DNA of 64,000 nt from Nepenthes gracilis (taxonomy: Eukaryota; Streptophyta; Magnoliopsida; Caryophyllales; Nepenthaceae). The position numbers and the translations under genes were made by a program. Location: contig BSYO01000010.1 in assembly GCA_033239525.1 (NCBI GenBank), positions 12,586,089-12,650,088 on the forward strand, read 5' to 3'. The notes below the pieces were generated by a model. It worked only from the letters and a program-made list of their open reading frames with translations. It had not been told where the DNA came from and ran no database searches. This document shows positions 50,801 through 55,870 of the stretch, in pieces (within the stretch, counting starts at the first letter, position 1; every line of letters starts with the position of its first letter).

Positions 50801-52935
50801 CACTGAACCAGGATTGCGCACTCAGTTTCACATATACAAGGCTAGTCATTCGACAATTATGGCAGCATTGACAAAGGCGCTAGACAAGCTAAAGTGCTTA
50901 GACTTCATATTGCCTGAGGCGCTAGGTGCTACACTAGATGCTTGCCCGAGACAAGTAAGACTAATTAAAATATATATTTATGTCTACAAGCCGTGTAAAT
51001 AAATATTACTTAAGGCTTGAACAATTGAAAACAATAATAAATATCCATATATAAAATAAATATTACATCATCATACAACGCGATCAACAAAAGTATTAGT
51101 CTATAATATTTATCTTATAATGCAAGCATAATCGTAAAATACTCTAATTCTAATCATTATCAAATTCCACTATATCATCCTCATCACCATTATCATAATC
51201 AAATAAATCATCATTAAATTCATCACAAGATTGTAGCCATCAATCTCTTTCTCTATTTCCTTCAAATAAGCTTCTTCCTTATCTACTGTTATTACTCTAG
51301 AACTCGAAGGTTTTATACCTGCTCCCAAGAACTTGTAGCATTTACTTAAGATTTGTTGTTTCTAACTCACTAGTAGTAAAGATGATAAAGATGGTAATTT
51401 GTGTGGTGCGAACGAAATAGCGGAGAGATTGAAAAACGTTGTGCTGTGCAGATTGTGATAATGAAAGGGGAAATACAATCAAAAGAAATGCAAAATGGTG
51501 AATTTTTTGAAAGGCTGGGATATTTTAGGAAAACTAAAACAAATTATTTTTTTAAGGGAGCCGTTAAGCACTTGGTTGCCTTATTTTAGGTGCTCGCCTA
51601 GGCAAGCACCTTGCCATTTTGCCTTGCCTAGACATTGCTCAGGCGCTCGTGCCTCGTCTCGCCTCACCCAAGTGCCTAGGCGAGCACCTGGAATGCCTTT
51701 GACAACACTAAATTATCGAACTATCATTTTCAATCAAGAGAATGTAGTCGGCAATGTTTTGGTGACAAATAACAGTAGATTTTGTTGAGGTGGCTCACTC
51801 TCATATGAATGTCAACATGCAATGTTTATATGTGTTTTATATACAATTATTTTCCACTTCTTTATTCTGAAACAGATAGCTAGCACATGAGGGACTGCAA
51901 GCTAGAGCCCAAGCGGCAAGAGGCAGTAGCTGATCCATAATGGGTATCCAAGCTGGAGCACAAGCAGCGAGAGGCAGATTGTTTGCGCACAAGTGAGCTT
52001 CAGCGATGTGCAGGTTTTCTGACTTGCATATAAAAGGTGAGGATAAGGTTTCAAAATGAAAATTTTTTACATTTTGAGAAAGAGATCGGCACCAAGAGAA
52101 AATGGAAAGAAGGAGAAAGAGGAAGTGTTATTAGAAAGTTTGGACAATGGTCTGTGCTTGATTCCATAATTCTTTGGTATGTCATCCTAGACTTAGTGTA
52201 GAGCATTTATACTGGCCATTTACCCTCTCTTTTGTACTAATCTTGAGAGTTCTACTTGTGTAGTGATGTGTGGAACTAGATAACTGTGAGAGCTGTGCAT
52301 CCATGTGCCACTTTTGCATTGGTGTGAGGAACAGTTTCGTCTTTGAACTTCATTGTTTTAGGGTGATAACTTGAAGTGGGAGTTAGAATATGTTGATGCA
52401 ATCTAACTTTTATAGAGGAGATTGTTTAGAGGTGAAATTCTAACCCTTAGTTGAGAAGGGATTTGTTTATTCTATATATTGTCTTCGTGCTAAGTTCGCA
52501 GAAGGCGACAATTTGATTCGAGCTTCTGGTCTGGTGATTGTGGTCTTCCTTCAATAGCTTCGGGAAATCGACGGAAGAAAATACGGCATTGAAGTTGTAC
52601 CATCGAACGAATAGTAGAAAAATATTTAGAGGATAAATAACAAATTCGCAACGAATGATGAACACTTATCGTCATTGTCTCAACCAAGTTGTCGATTTTG
52701 TGCAATTCAAAAGAAAACAACAAATAAATAAAAAATAAAGAGAACAAATTTCAAAAATATACAACCAACTCTCCCCATCAGACAATTTTTCTTCTTTTTT
52801 CTTCCCATTAGACGGTGCAAGACAGAGATAAACTTACTTGCAAAGCTTCAAGAAGTTCTTGGAGGTCAAGGGACAGCGATCGGTATGCAAGTCTATAACG
52901 ATATCGCCTAAACTGGTTACTACCATAACCGACAT
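8212..52935 (-). CDS. CYP59: Multidomain cyclophilin CYP59 (PPIase-RRM-zinc knuckle-RS/RD), 14 exons
   Basis: This is a nuclear cyclophilin which, in the family, binds RNA and the RNA polymerase II C-terminal domain and links transcription to pre-mRNA processing. Exons in coding order are 52935-52838, 50482-50378, 36251-36134, 35944-35894, 24301-24210, 24113-24014, 20615-20493, 20388-20311, 20200-20154, 20067-20012, 14709-14669, 10520-10421, 9004-8872 and 8803-8212. All have GT-AG borders and matching phases, for 1734 nt, or 577 residues plus TGA. Residues 1 to about 165 are cyclophilin-like. About 243-321 are an RRM (RNP2 LFVCKL, RNP1 SLCYAFIEF). [14 protein letters not shown] at 340-353 is a CCHC knuckle. 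Residues 381-577 are an Arg/Asp/Ser/Glu-rich tail. The start is the MSV ATG, as in the family. An in-frame upstream ATG at 53040 would add 35 residues. Introns 2 and 4 are 14.1 and 11.6 kb and full of retroelements. Arabidopsis CYP59 is about 506 residues, and the extra length is mainly in the tail. Confidence 0.95.
8872..9004 (-). CDS. CYP59: CYP59 exon 13 (zinc knuckle)
   Basis: 133 nt encoding [17 protein letters not shown], a complete CX2CX4HX4C knuckle, through [10 protein letters not shown]. It is separated from the last exon by a 68-bp intron. Confidence 0.93.
9005..10420 (-). other. CYP59 intron 12
   Basis: A 1.4-kb intron with a poly(T)/poly(A) tract near 9187-9214. No coding or repeat element was recognised. 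Confidence 0.6.
10421..10520 (-). CDS. CYP59: CYP59 exon 12
   Basis: 100 nt encoding [19 protein letters not shown] to RRKGSQQ plus one base of a Gly codon. It is the last RRM strand and the linker to the zinc knuckle. Confidence 0.93.
11620..12120. repeat. AT-rich dispersed repeat, copy 1
   Basis: It shares a recognisable block with 24540-24960: AATTTTGATAAAATTAA, then TTTTAGTATATAA and TAACTTTTAAT in the same order. Both are associated with motifs of the ATATCG/GATACTGATA kind. A related GGCCGATAC-rich stretch lies at about 16500-16760. The class is unknown; it may be an LTR fragment or MITE. Confidence 0.4.
13169..13236 (+). repeat. 34-bp tandem duplication
   Basis: Two consecutive 34-bp units share TTTTCTCGATAATA then AGAAAAGTTAATTGTA, with about one mismatch. 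They are followed at once by a second tandem duplication. Confidence 0.8.
13240..13360 (+). repeat. 62-bp tandem duplication
   Basis: Two units offset by 62 bp share TTTCACTATCTCACTATTAT then TGAGG, with substitutions elsewhere. Confidence 0.75.
13860..14463. mobile_element. hAT-type MITE with 8-bp target duplication
   Basis: A 604-bp stretch flanked by a perfect 8-bp direct repeat, CCTTCAAC, at 13852-13859 and 14464-14471. Its ends are short imperfect inverted repeats (CATAGTTAT at the left; the right end reads CGTAGTTAG on the complement). Subterminal parts are also roughly complementary (GGTTGATTCTTGAACC-like). No transposase is encoded, so it is non-autonomous. The 8-bp duplication points to the hAT superfamily; this is an inference. 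Confidence 0.7.
14669..14709 (-). CDS. CYP59: CYP59 exon 11 (41 bp)
   Basis: 41 nt encoding (E)[13 protein letters not shown], the second RRM helix. It lies between a 5.3-kb and a 4.1-kb intron. The acceptor is GCTAG and the donor is GTACGT. Confidence 0.92.
15580..15960 (-). mobile_element. RTE-like LINE fragment, copy 1
   Basis: The stretch shares order and motifs with 17370-17720: ATTTTAAATC/AGTTTTAAATC, TCTAGGCCA, TTACTT/TTACCT, TGAACCATCTT, TATGTTC, and the block GATTGCAATTNTCAAT. The wording resembles the complement of plant RTE-clade LINE ORFs, but it is too decayed to translate. Confidence 0.4.
17260..19800 (-). mobile_element. Degenerate RTE-like LINE (reverse transcriptase region)
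   Basis: The complement of this stretch resembles the pol region of RTE-clade plant LINEs. I base this on recalled nucleotide motifs in order: CTTATAAAAATTCCCTTTTA, then TTCATTTTAACCAATCTGCC, then CAATATCTCCATTTTCTTAA, then CACTTTGGGTCCTATCAGA, then CATCTTTTGATAATTGACTT. No long open frame survives. It runs in the same sense as CYP59. A nucleotide search against repeat libraries would settle the class. Confidence 0.45.
20012..20067 (-). CDS. CYP59: CYP59 exon 10 (56 bp)
   Basis: 56 nt encoding [18 protein letters not shown], which holds most of RNP1. It ends with the first base of a Glu codon completed 5.3 kb away in exon 11. Confidence 0.92.
20154..20200 (-). CDS. CYP59: CYP59 exon 9 (47 bp)
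   Basis: 47 nt encoding [15 protein letters not shown] plus two bases of a Ser codon. It is the first helix and following strand of the RRM. The donor is GTGAGT. Confidence 0.92.
20311..20388 (-). CDS. CYP59: CYP59 exon 8
   Basis: 26 codons: [20 protein letters not shown] to LNPVTE. It begins the RRM and contains RNP2 (LFVCKL). Confidence 0.93.
20493..20615 (-). CDS. CYP59: CYP59 exon 7
   Basis: 41 codons: [19 protein letters not shown] to SRAVVLES. This is the acidic linker with the conserved [10 protein letters not shown] block of the family. Confidence 0.93.
20616..24013 (-). other. CYP59 intron 6 (3.4 kb)
   Basis: No gene or element was recognised. It contains a C15 run at 22178-22192 followed by CCCACACCCCC, a poly-T tract near 20686-20700, and several A-rich runs. 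Confidence 0.55.
24014..24113 (-). CDS. CYP59: CYP59 exon 6
   Basis: 100 nt encoding [18 protein letters not shown] to EGKPNVE. It is the end of the PPIase domain and the acidic linker typical of CYP59/PPIL4 proteins. Confidence 0.93.
24210..24301 (-). CDS. CYP59: CYP59 exon 5
   Basis: 92 nt encoding [20 protein letters not shown] to GRPYKNI plus two bases of an Arg codon. It is the end of the cyclophilin fold. It is separated from exon 4 by an 11.6-kb intron and from exon 6 by 96 bp. Confidence 0.93.
24540..24960. repeat. AT-rich dispersed repeat, copy 2
   Basis: Same block order as 11620-12120: GTTTTTAATGATTAAG, AATTTTGATAAAATTAACTAA, TTTTAGTATATAACTAACTT. A CCGATATTATC motif lies at its left. 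Family unknown. Confidence 0.4.
28108..28714 (+). repeat. 5' LTR of the Gypsy element
   Basis: 607 bp, TGTCACC to GTGACA. It shares runs such as ATATCTAGATAT, GGATGATCTCA-like and ACCAAGCAAAA, ending CATCCGGTGACA, with the 3' LTR. Its right part is duplicated again at 29246-29549. Confidence 0.75.
28413..30085 (+). repeat. 0.83-kb tandem duplication of LTR end, PBS and gag start
   Basis: Copy A is 28413-29245 and copy B 29246-30085. Both run from TCTAGGTTGTGGAATGATC to GGACATGATGCTATAATC and are far more alike to each other than the two LTRs are. The unit holds the right part of the 5' LTR, the primer-binding site and the gag start. The primer site is TGGTATCA in copy B but GTGATATCA in copy A. 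Confidence 0.9.
29600..30551 (+). pseudogene. Gypsy gag remnant
   Basis: Gag-like pieces in different frames. At about 29628-29752 there is [15 protein letters not shown]. At about 30226-30551 there is [20 protein letters not shown] then LASAIT, resembling the chromovirus gag 'WARQEL-RRGVQDLASA' block, followed by a basic tail. No intact frame. Confidence 0.65.
30633..31373. repeat. Long inverted repeat (about 330-bp arms)
   Basis: 30633-30974 and the complement of 31045-31373 match over almost their full length. Examples are TGTGATGTCCCACATCGGAT against ATCCGATGTGGGACATCACA, and GGCTTAGGAC against GTCCTAAGCC. The spacer is about 70 bp. Any transcript through this point could form a stem of about 330 bp. 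Confidence 0.85.
30633..31646 (+). mobile_element. TRIM-like LTR element, rearranged, nested in the Gypsy element
   Basis: A 1014-bp GC-rich insertion flanked by a perfect 5-bp target duplication, TCAAT (30628-30632 and 31647-31651). It begins TGTGATGTCCCACATCGG and ends GGGACGTTACA, the ends of a widespread small plant LTR family with a TTATAAGG TATA-like motif. Its internal layout is a forward unit (30633-30974), an inverted fragment (30981-31044), a nearly full inverted unit (31045-31373) and a more diverged forward unit (about 31390-31646). No protein is encoded. The family name is not certain. Confidence 0.75.
31690..32160 (+). pseudogene. Gypsy protease-region remnant
   Basis: [20 protein letters not shown] and later [11 protein letters not shown] fragments sit where chromoviruses carry the gag-pol linker and aspartic protease. 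It is weakly recognisable and riddled with stops. Confidence 0.45.
32170..32985 (+). pseudogene. Gypsy reverse transcriptase remnant
   Basis: Pieces in shifting frames: [73 protein letters not shown], then [17 protein letters not shown] after a poly-T run at 32727-32742. The order is that of Ty3/Gypsy RT. The YLDD catalytic box is destroyed around the poly-T tract. Confidence 0.85.
32986..33500 (+). pseudogene. Gypsy RNase H remnant
   Basis: Shattered fragments such as [40 protein letters not shown] and [20 protein letters not shown] then IALSRKA correspond to the connection/RNase H segment ending in the ADALSRK-like motif. Confidence 0.7.
33560..34420 (+). pseudogene. Gypsy integrase remnant
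   Basis: The HHCC region is partly visible ([20 protein letters not shown]). It is followed by scattered pieces of the catalytic core and of the [20 protein letters not shown] block before the C-terminal region. Many stops and frameshifts. Confidence 0.65.
34630..34858 (+). pseudogene. Chromodomain-like C-terminus of Gypsy pol
   Basis: In one frame [20 protein letters not shown], and after a shift [20 protein letters not shown]. This is the order of the chromodomain at the end of chromovirus integrase (hydrophobic start, then W-E-D...LW). It lies 1-2 bp from the 3' LTR. Confidence 0.65.
34860..35473 (+). repeat. 3' LTR of the Gypsy element
   Basis: 614 bp, TGTCACCGAGG to CATCCTGTGACA. It lies directly after the chromodomain remnant. 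It aligns with 28108-28714 through many shared blocks, with frequent substitutions. Confidence 0.75.
35894..35944 (-). CDS. CYP59: CYP59 exon 4 (51 bp)
   Basis: 17 codons, [17 protein letters not shown]. This small exon sits between two retroelement-filled introns. The usual cyclophilin GKH(T/V)VFG motif reads GKDTVFG across this exon and the next, because the codon is GAT rather than a His codon. Confidence 0.92.
36134..36251 (-). CDS. CYP59: CYP59 exon 3
   Basis: 118 nt, residues 69-107: [18 protein letters not shown] to GENLNASQ. It includes the [12 protein letters not shown] cyclophilin motif. It lies 14.1 kb from exon 2 and 189 bp from exon 4. Confidence 0.93.
37367..37737 (-). repeat. 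Copia 3' LTR
   Basis: 371 bp, TGTTGGAA to ATTACA on the + strand, next to a purine tract on the complement. It shares many blocks with 44111-44515. Confidence 0.7.
38800..39260 (-). pseudogene. Copia RNase H remnant
   Basis: On the - strand: [30 protein letters not shown] and [13 protein letters not shown], then [18 protein letters not shown]. These are the ordered blocks of Copia RNase H (GY-D-D-DLD-RKS, GYVF, SSKKQ, LS). In-frame stops are present. Confidence 0.75.
39258..40340 (-). pseudogene. Copia reverse transcriptase remnant
   Basis: On the - strand, blocks in Copia RT order: [21 protein letters not shown] (KWVFKIK region, shifted), DYEETFS-like, FQMDIK / [20 protein letters not shown] in shifted frames, [17 protein letters not shown] at about 39690-39640 (the YVDD box changed to YIVD), [20 protein letters not shown] and [20 protein letters not shown]. 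The last piece is an open 97-codon frame at 39551-39258. Several frameshifts and stops. Confidence 0.85.
40560..41380 (-). pseudogene. Copia integrase remnant
   Basis: The clearest part is 40810-40613: [20 protein letters not shown], the TPYELW(K)-G-KP motif at the end of the Copia integrase core. The rest is decayed. Confidence 0.7.
41381..41809 (-). pseudogene. Copia protease / gag-pre-integrase remnant
   Basis: 142 open codons: [16 protein letters not shown] (protease 'W-DSGATEH' box with DSG changed), [40 protein letters not shown]. This is the classic Copia protease to GAG-pre-integrase order. Confidence 0.8.
41821..42114 (-). pseudogene. Copia gag zinc-knuckle remnant
   Basis: 97 open codons with [20 protein letters not shown] then [10 protein letters not shown]. 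This is the gag CCHC knuckle with the first Cys changed to Phe (FFNC) and the His changed to Arg, just upstream of the protease. Confidence 0.75.
44111..44515 (-). repeat. Copia 5' LTR
   Basis: About 405 bp, starting TGCTGGAAATATAAACTT on the + strand, next to a complement of the Met-tRNA primer site. The outer end is less certain than the inner end. Confidence 0.65.
44900..45660 (+). pseudogene. LINE (non-LTR) pol 3' fragment with zf-RVT-like region
   Basis: On the + strand and shifting frames: [13 protein letters not shown], then ITFWYD, then [17 protein letters not shown], then [20 protein letters not shown] then VHRIC. This resembles the segment after reverse transcriptase in L1-type plant LINEs (FW-D-W...L...FP-LY; W-...G-F-V-S-Y). 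It starts 0.4 kb from the Copia LTR and lies antisense to CYP59. Confidence 0.6.
47416..47576 (+). mobile_element. Au-like SINE
   Basis: GAGGATGAGCCTTGGCACAC at the 5' end matches the Au SINE A-box region. GGATTCAAACCACG is B-box-like. The 3' part AGCCATATGCGTTGGGCCCA corresponds to the usual 3' region. About 160 bp. The copy is mutated and has no clear target duplication. Confidence 0.6.
48590..48710 (+). repeat. Second copy of SINE 3' end plus flank
   Basis: The match to 47538-47630 covers GAGCC...TTGGGCCCATTT, then GGAAATTNGCTTCAG, then GCCTCTTTAGGCAAGTCAGG, then TTGTG. It extends past the SINE tail, so both derive from one duplicated segment or from a longer unrecognised element. Confidence 0.6.
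50378..50482 (-). CDS. CYP59: CYP59 exon 2
   Basis: 105 nt, residues 33-68: [17 protein letters not shown] to GGDSVYK. This is the active-site strand of the cyclophilin fold. The position of the catalytic Arg of cyclophilin A is Thr44 here, and Phe49 and Gln52 are kept. Confidence 0.92.
50483..52837 (-). other. CYP59 intron 1 (2.4 kb)
   Basis: It contains a TIR-bounded element (50869-51704), a 51-bp-offset imperfect duplication (51898 and 51949; CAAGCTAGAGCCCAAG / CAAGCTGGAGCACAAG), and a TATA-like GCATATAAAAGG at about 52027 that could belong to a solo LTR. Otherwise unassigned. Confidence 0.5.
50869..51704. mobile_element. Non-autonomous TIR element rich in GCCTAGGCG-type motifs
   Basis: The left end TGACAAAGGCGCTAGACAAG and the complement of the right end TGTCAAAGGCATTCCAGG are inverted. 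Both subterminal parts carry GGCGCT/GCCTAGGCGAGCACCT-type words, including a local palindrome-rich stretch at 51589-51690. Length about 836 bp with an AT-rich middle. No transposase was seen. The superfamily is not determined, and no clear target duplication was found. Confidence 0.45.
52838..52935 (-). CDS. CYP59: CYP59 exon 1 (start codon)
   Basis: 98 nt from ATG at 52935, encoding [17 protein letters not shown] to NFLKLC plus two bases of a Lys codon. The donor is GTAAGT. The MSV start is the family start. The open frame continues upstream to another ATG at 53040, which is probably 5' UTR. Confidence 0.92.
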
Positions 52936-53174
52936 TCCTGTGGTGATTATTGGGTGAAACAATCTTCCAGCTTGAACCTCAGCTAACCAATCGGAAGCTT
53001 GATGGGGATATCGAAGCTCCGAGGCGATCGAACTAAGCAAGGAAGTCTAATTATTAGGTTTTTTTCGTGTGTTGGTCCGGTGGCAGTTGCTATCGAGGAG
53101 CTTAGCAGTTCGCCCTGCTGATTTGTCCCTGTGGCATTTGGCTGTTACTTAGCTAAATTAAATTCTGCTTCTAT

Positions 53175-53230
53175 CATATAATAATAATAATAATAATAAT
53201 ATATCTTCATAATAAAAATAATATATCTTC

Positions 53231-53263
<33 letters not shown>

Positions 53264-53280
53264 TATCTTCATAACCAAAG
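53175..53280 (+). repeat. (AAT)n compound microsatellite
   Basis: Runs of AAT/ATA are interrupted three times by the same word, ATATATCTTCATAA. It lies about 240 bp upstream of the CYP59 start codon, within its likely promoter or 5' UTR. Confidence 0.85.
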
Positions 53281-54225
53281 TAGTTCTCATATGCTAGTCT
53301 GATTTTTTAAAAAATGAATAATATAATACAATAATCTAAGTATATGTCTTTGAAAATTTTAAAATTAGAGATGTCAAATAAGAAATAGAATTACTTTTTC
53401 ATGAAAATTTAAAAAATTTTAAATAAACTCTATTAAATTCTAAATTTTTAATTACTTGAAATTAAAGTTTTTTTATAATTTATAAGTGTATAAAAGATAT
53501 ATAAAAAAAAAGATACATATATAACTAAAGAGTTTAGATCTGAACTCAAGCAAAAAGTTAGTCAGACAAAAAATATATATATTCTTTAACATAAAATTTA
53601 AAATATATATATATCTTTTACCACCAGGCCAATATAAAAATGATACTAAGGCCAAAATATGTCTATTCTAAGGACAAAACATGCTTAGGGAGAAATTGCC
53701 AAATTGAACTCTCATTCCAATAGGACAACTCCAATGTCTACAGATATTCTTATTGTGAAAAAGGAAGAAAAAATAATAGTTCAAATCCTATCACAAACAT
53801 AAAAGTAAATCACATCAGTAATATTAGTCATTAAAAGACATTTACAAATGGTTGAATATAATATTGTTTTTAGTCTTTCTGATGAAATAAATCATATTTA
53901 AAATGAGTAATTTAAATACTATAATTTTTTTTATATTTCCCATTTCGACATGCATCAACCCACATGATTACATGTTGCCACTAGTCCAGTGGCCAAGGAC
54001 ATCCGATTTTCTTATGAATTATCTTCCAAATATCATTGATAAACTGGCATATGAAAAAAGGTAATCATAGCCATCATCTTCCAAAGTGTAAAAAACAAGT
54101 ACCACATTTGTAAAATTTATTAATCCTATTTTTGATTTTTCGCAAATTACAAGCCAAAGCACGAAAGAATGAGATAGAATGGCATGGGAGGCAGGTAATA
54201 CTGCATTTACCTCAACCTTAACACA

Positions 54226-54500
54226 TACACAAGCAAAACTAATATGGGATAAGGATTCATTTTAAGATCAAAACTCGAACCGGTGGAATTGCAATAGGTT
54301 TTCAAATAACACTCGAAAAAAAAAAAAAAAAAAACAATAGCATTAAATAGATTGTACTAGACCAATGCGAGTGCCATTTTAATGTAAAATGCGTTTTAAT
54401 TTTAATTTTTGAAGGAAGGAAGAACGTTCAGGTAGAATTGAATTAATTAAGATTAAGATAGAAAAAAATTTTAAAATTAAATAAAAAATTATTCAAAATC
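54226..54500 (+). repeat. Direct repeat, left copy
   Basis: It shares AATATGGGATAAGGATTC, TTTTCAAATAACACT, ACAATAGCAT then AAATAGA, and ACTAGACCAATGCGAGTG with 55640-55870. It includes an A18-like run. Confidence 0.75.
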
Positions 54501-54603
54501 AAAATTTTGTTAATATTATATCATTGTGATGCTTATAGTCCAATTATGCATATATATGATATTCATCACCCGATTCATTGTTTTCGCACCGTTTTGCATG
54601 TCT

Positions 54604-55075
54604 GAAACCCTTAGCCATGCGCGTGTACTGTTTATGTGCAATCGAATGGATTCCTGCCCCCAATTTTTGGAACTTTTGCATAAATTAAAGCTAGAATACC
54701 ATTACCTACACCCTAGGCAAGTTAATTTATCGATCGAATACCCGATTTGGTGGAATTATGTGAATTCTAATTTGTGAAACCCTAACCCCACGCCCGGGTG
54801 GTTTCGGGCTCCAATTTTTGGGGCTTTTGATTTATTTGGAATTAGAATACGATTATGCATGACTTGAGTAAGTTAATTCACTGATTGGGTATTCGAATTT
54901 GAGGAATTTGGTGGAATTTCGTTCGCGAAACCCTTAACCCGCGCCCGGACACTGTTTGAGCTTCGATTTGGGGTTAAATGTATAAATTGACTTAGAATTT
55001 TAGTTATCCACACCTTGGATTCGATAAATTACCTATTAGATGTCTAAAATTTCGATAATTAGACGATATGTGTGC
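54604..55075 (+). repeat. Three diverged tandem units of about 150-172 bp
   Basis: Units start at 54604, 54776 and 54927, each with GAAACCCT(T)A(A/G)CC, followed by an (C/A)CGC(G/C)-rich word, then TCCAATTTTTGG or TTCGATTTGGGG, TTAGAATAC-like, AAGTTAATT-like and GTGGAATT words. Similarity is moderate, so the array is old. Confidence 0.65.
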
Positions 55076-55639
55076 CGGGTACCGTTCACGGTATTGTTCA
55101 TGTCGCAGGTATTGTTCACCCGAGGCTCCTTGATAAATTTTGCTCAATTTTGCATTGTGTTATTGTTAATCAAGTTGTATATATATTTTCATATATTTAA
55201 TTATTACTCCGAAAAATACAACCGTTAACTAATTGTGAAGGATTGTGTTCCGAAAGTACCTAAAGTTATAATCGCCCTTCGATGGTAAGCATCCTTACTC
55301 TTCCCTATATTTATGAAATTTGTATATGTAATTTAAGTCATATCTAGTATTTCCAACACATCAAAGGGATTCTTGTTAGTAGGAAGATGAGGTAGGGCAT
55401 TAGTATTGGAGTATCATCCTTCTCCTCAAGAGACTTAGGATTCTTCTTGGAAAGGATAAACCGTCACCTACTATAACTACGAGGAGGACTAACTAAAGGT
55501 TTCTTTCAATTTTCAATAGAGTGCCAATAAGTTTTATAGGCATTGGAAAATGTTTACTTCTAAGATTACTCAACTTCTAGTTTGACAATAATATCTTCTT
55601 GTGAGACAAGATCTTATCCAATATTAGGTGATAAGATTT

Positions 55640-55870
55640 ACATCATGGGCAAAACCAATATGGGATAAGGATTCGGTGTGTAAATTTGCAATGGGGGTTT
55701 TCAAATAACACTAACAAAAAAAAGACAATAGCATAAAATAGAATGCACTAGACCAATGCGAGTGTAAGGTATGAGTTTTAATTTATAATTTTGATTATGA
55801 TTAATTAAATTAAAATAAGAAAAATTTTAAGATCAAATAAAGAACTGAGTTAAAATCAATAGGTCATATT
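55640..55870 (+). repeat. Direct repeat, right copy
   Basis: The partner of 54226-54500, in the same orientation, about 1.4 kb away. The interval between the copies contains the three-unit tandem repeat. The pair could be diverged LTRs of a small element or an old duplication. Confidence 0.7.
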
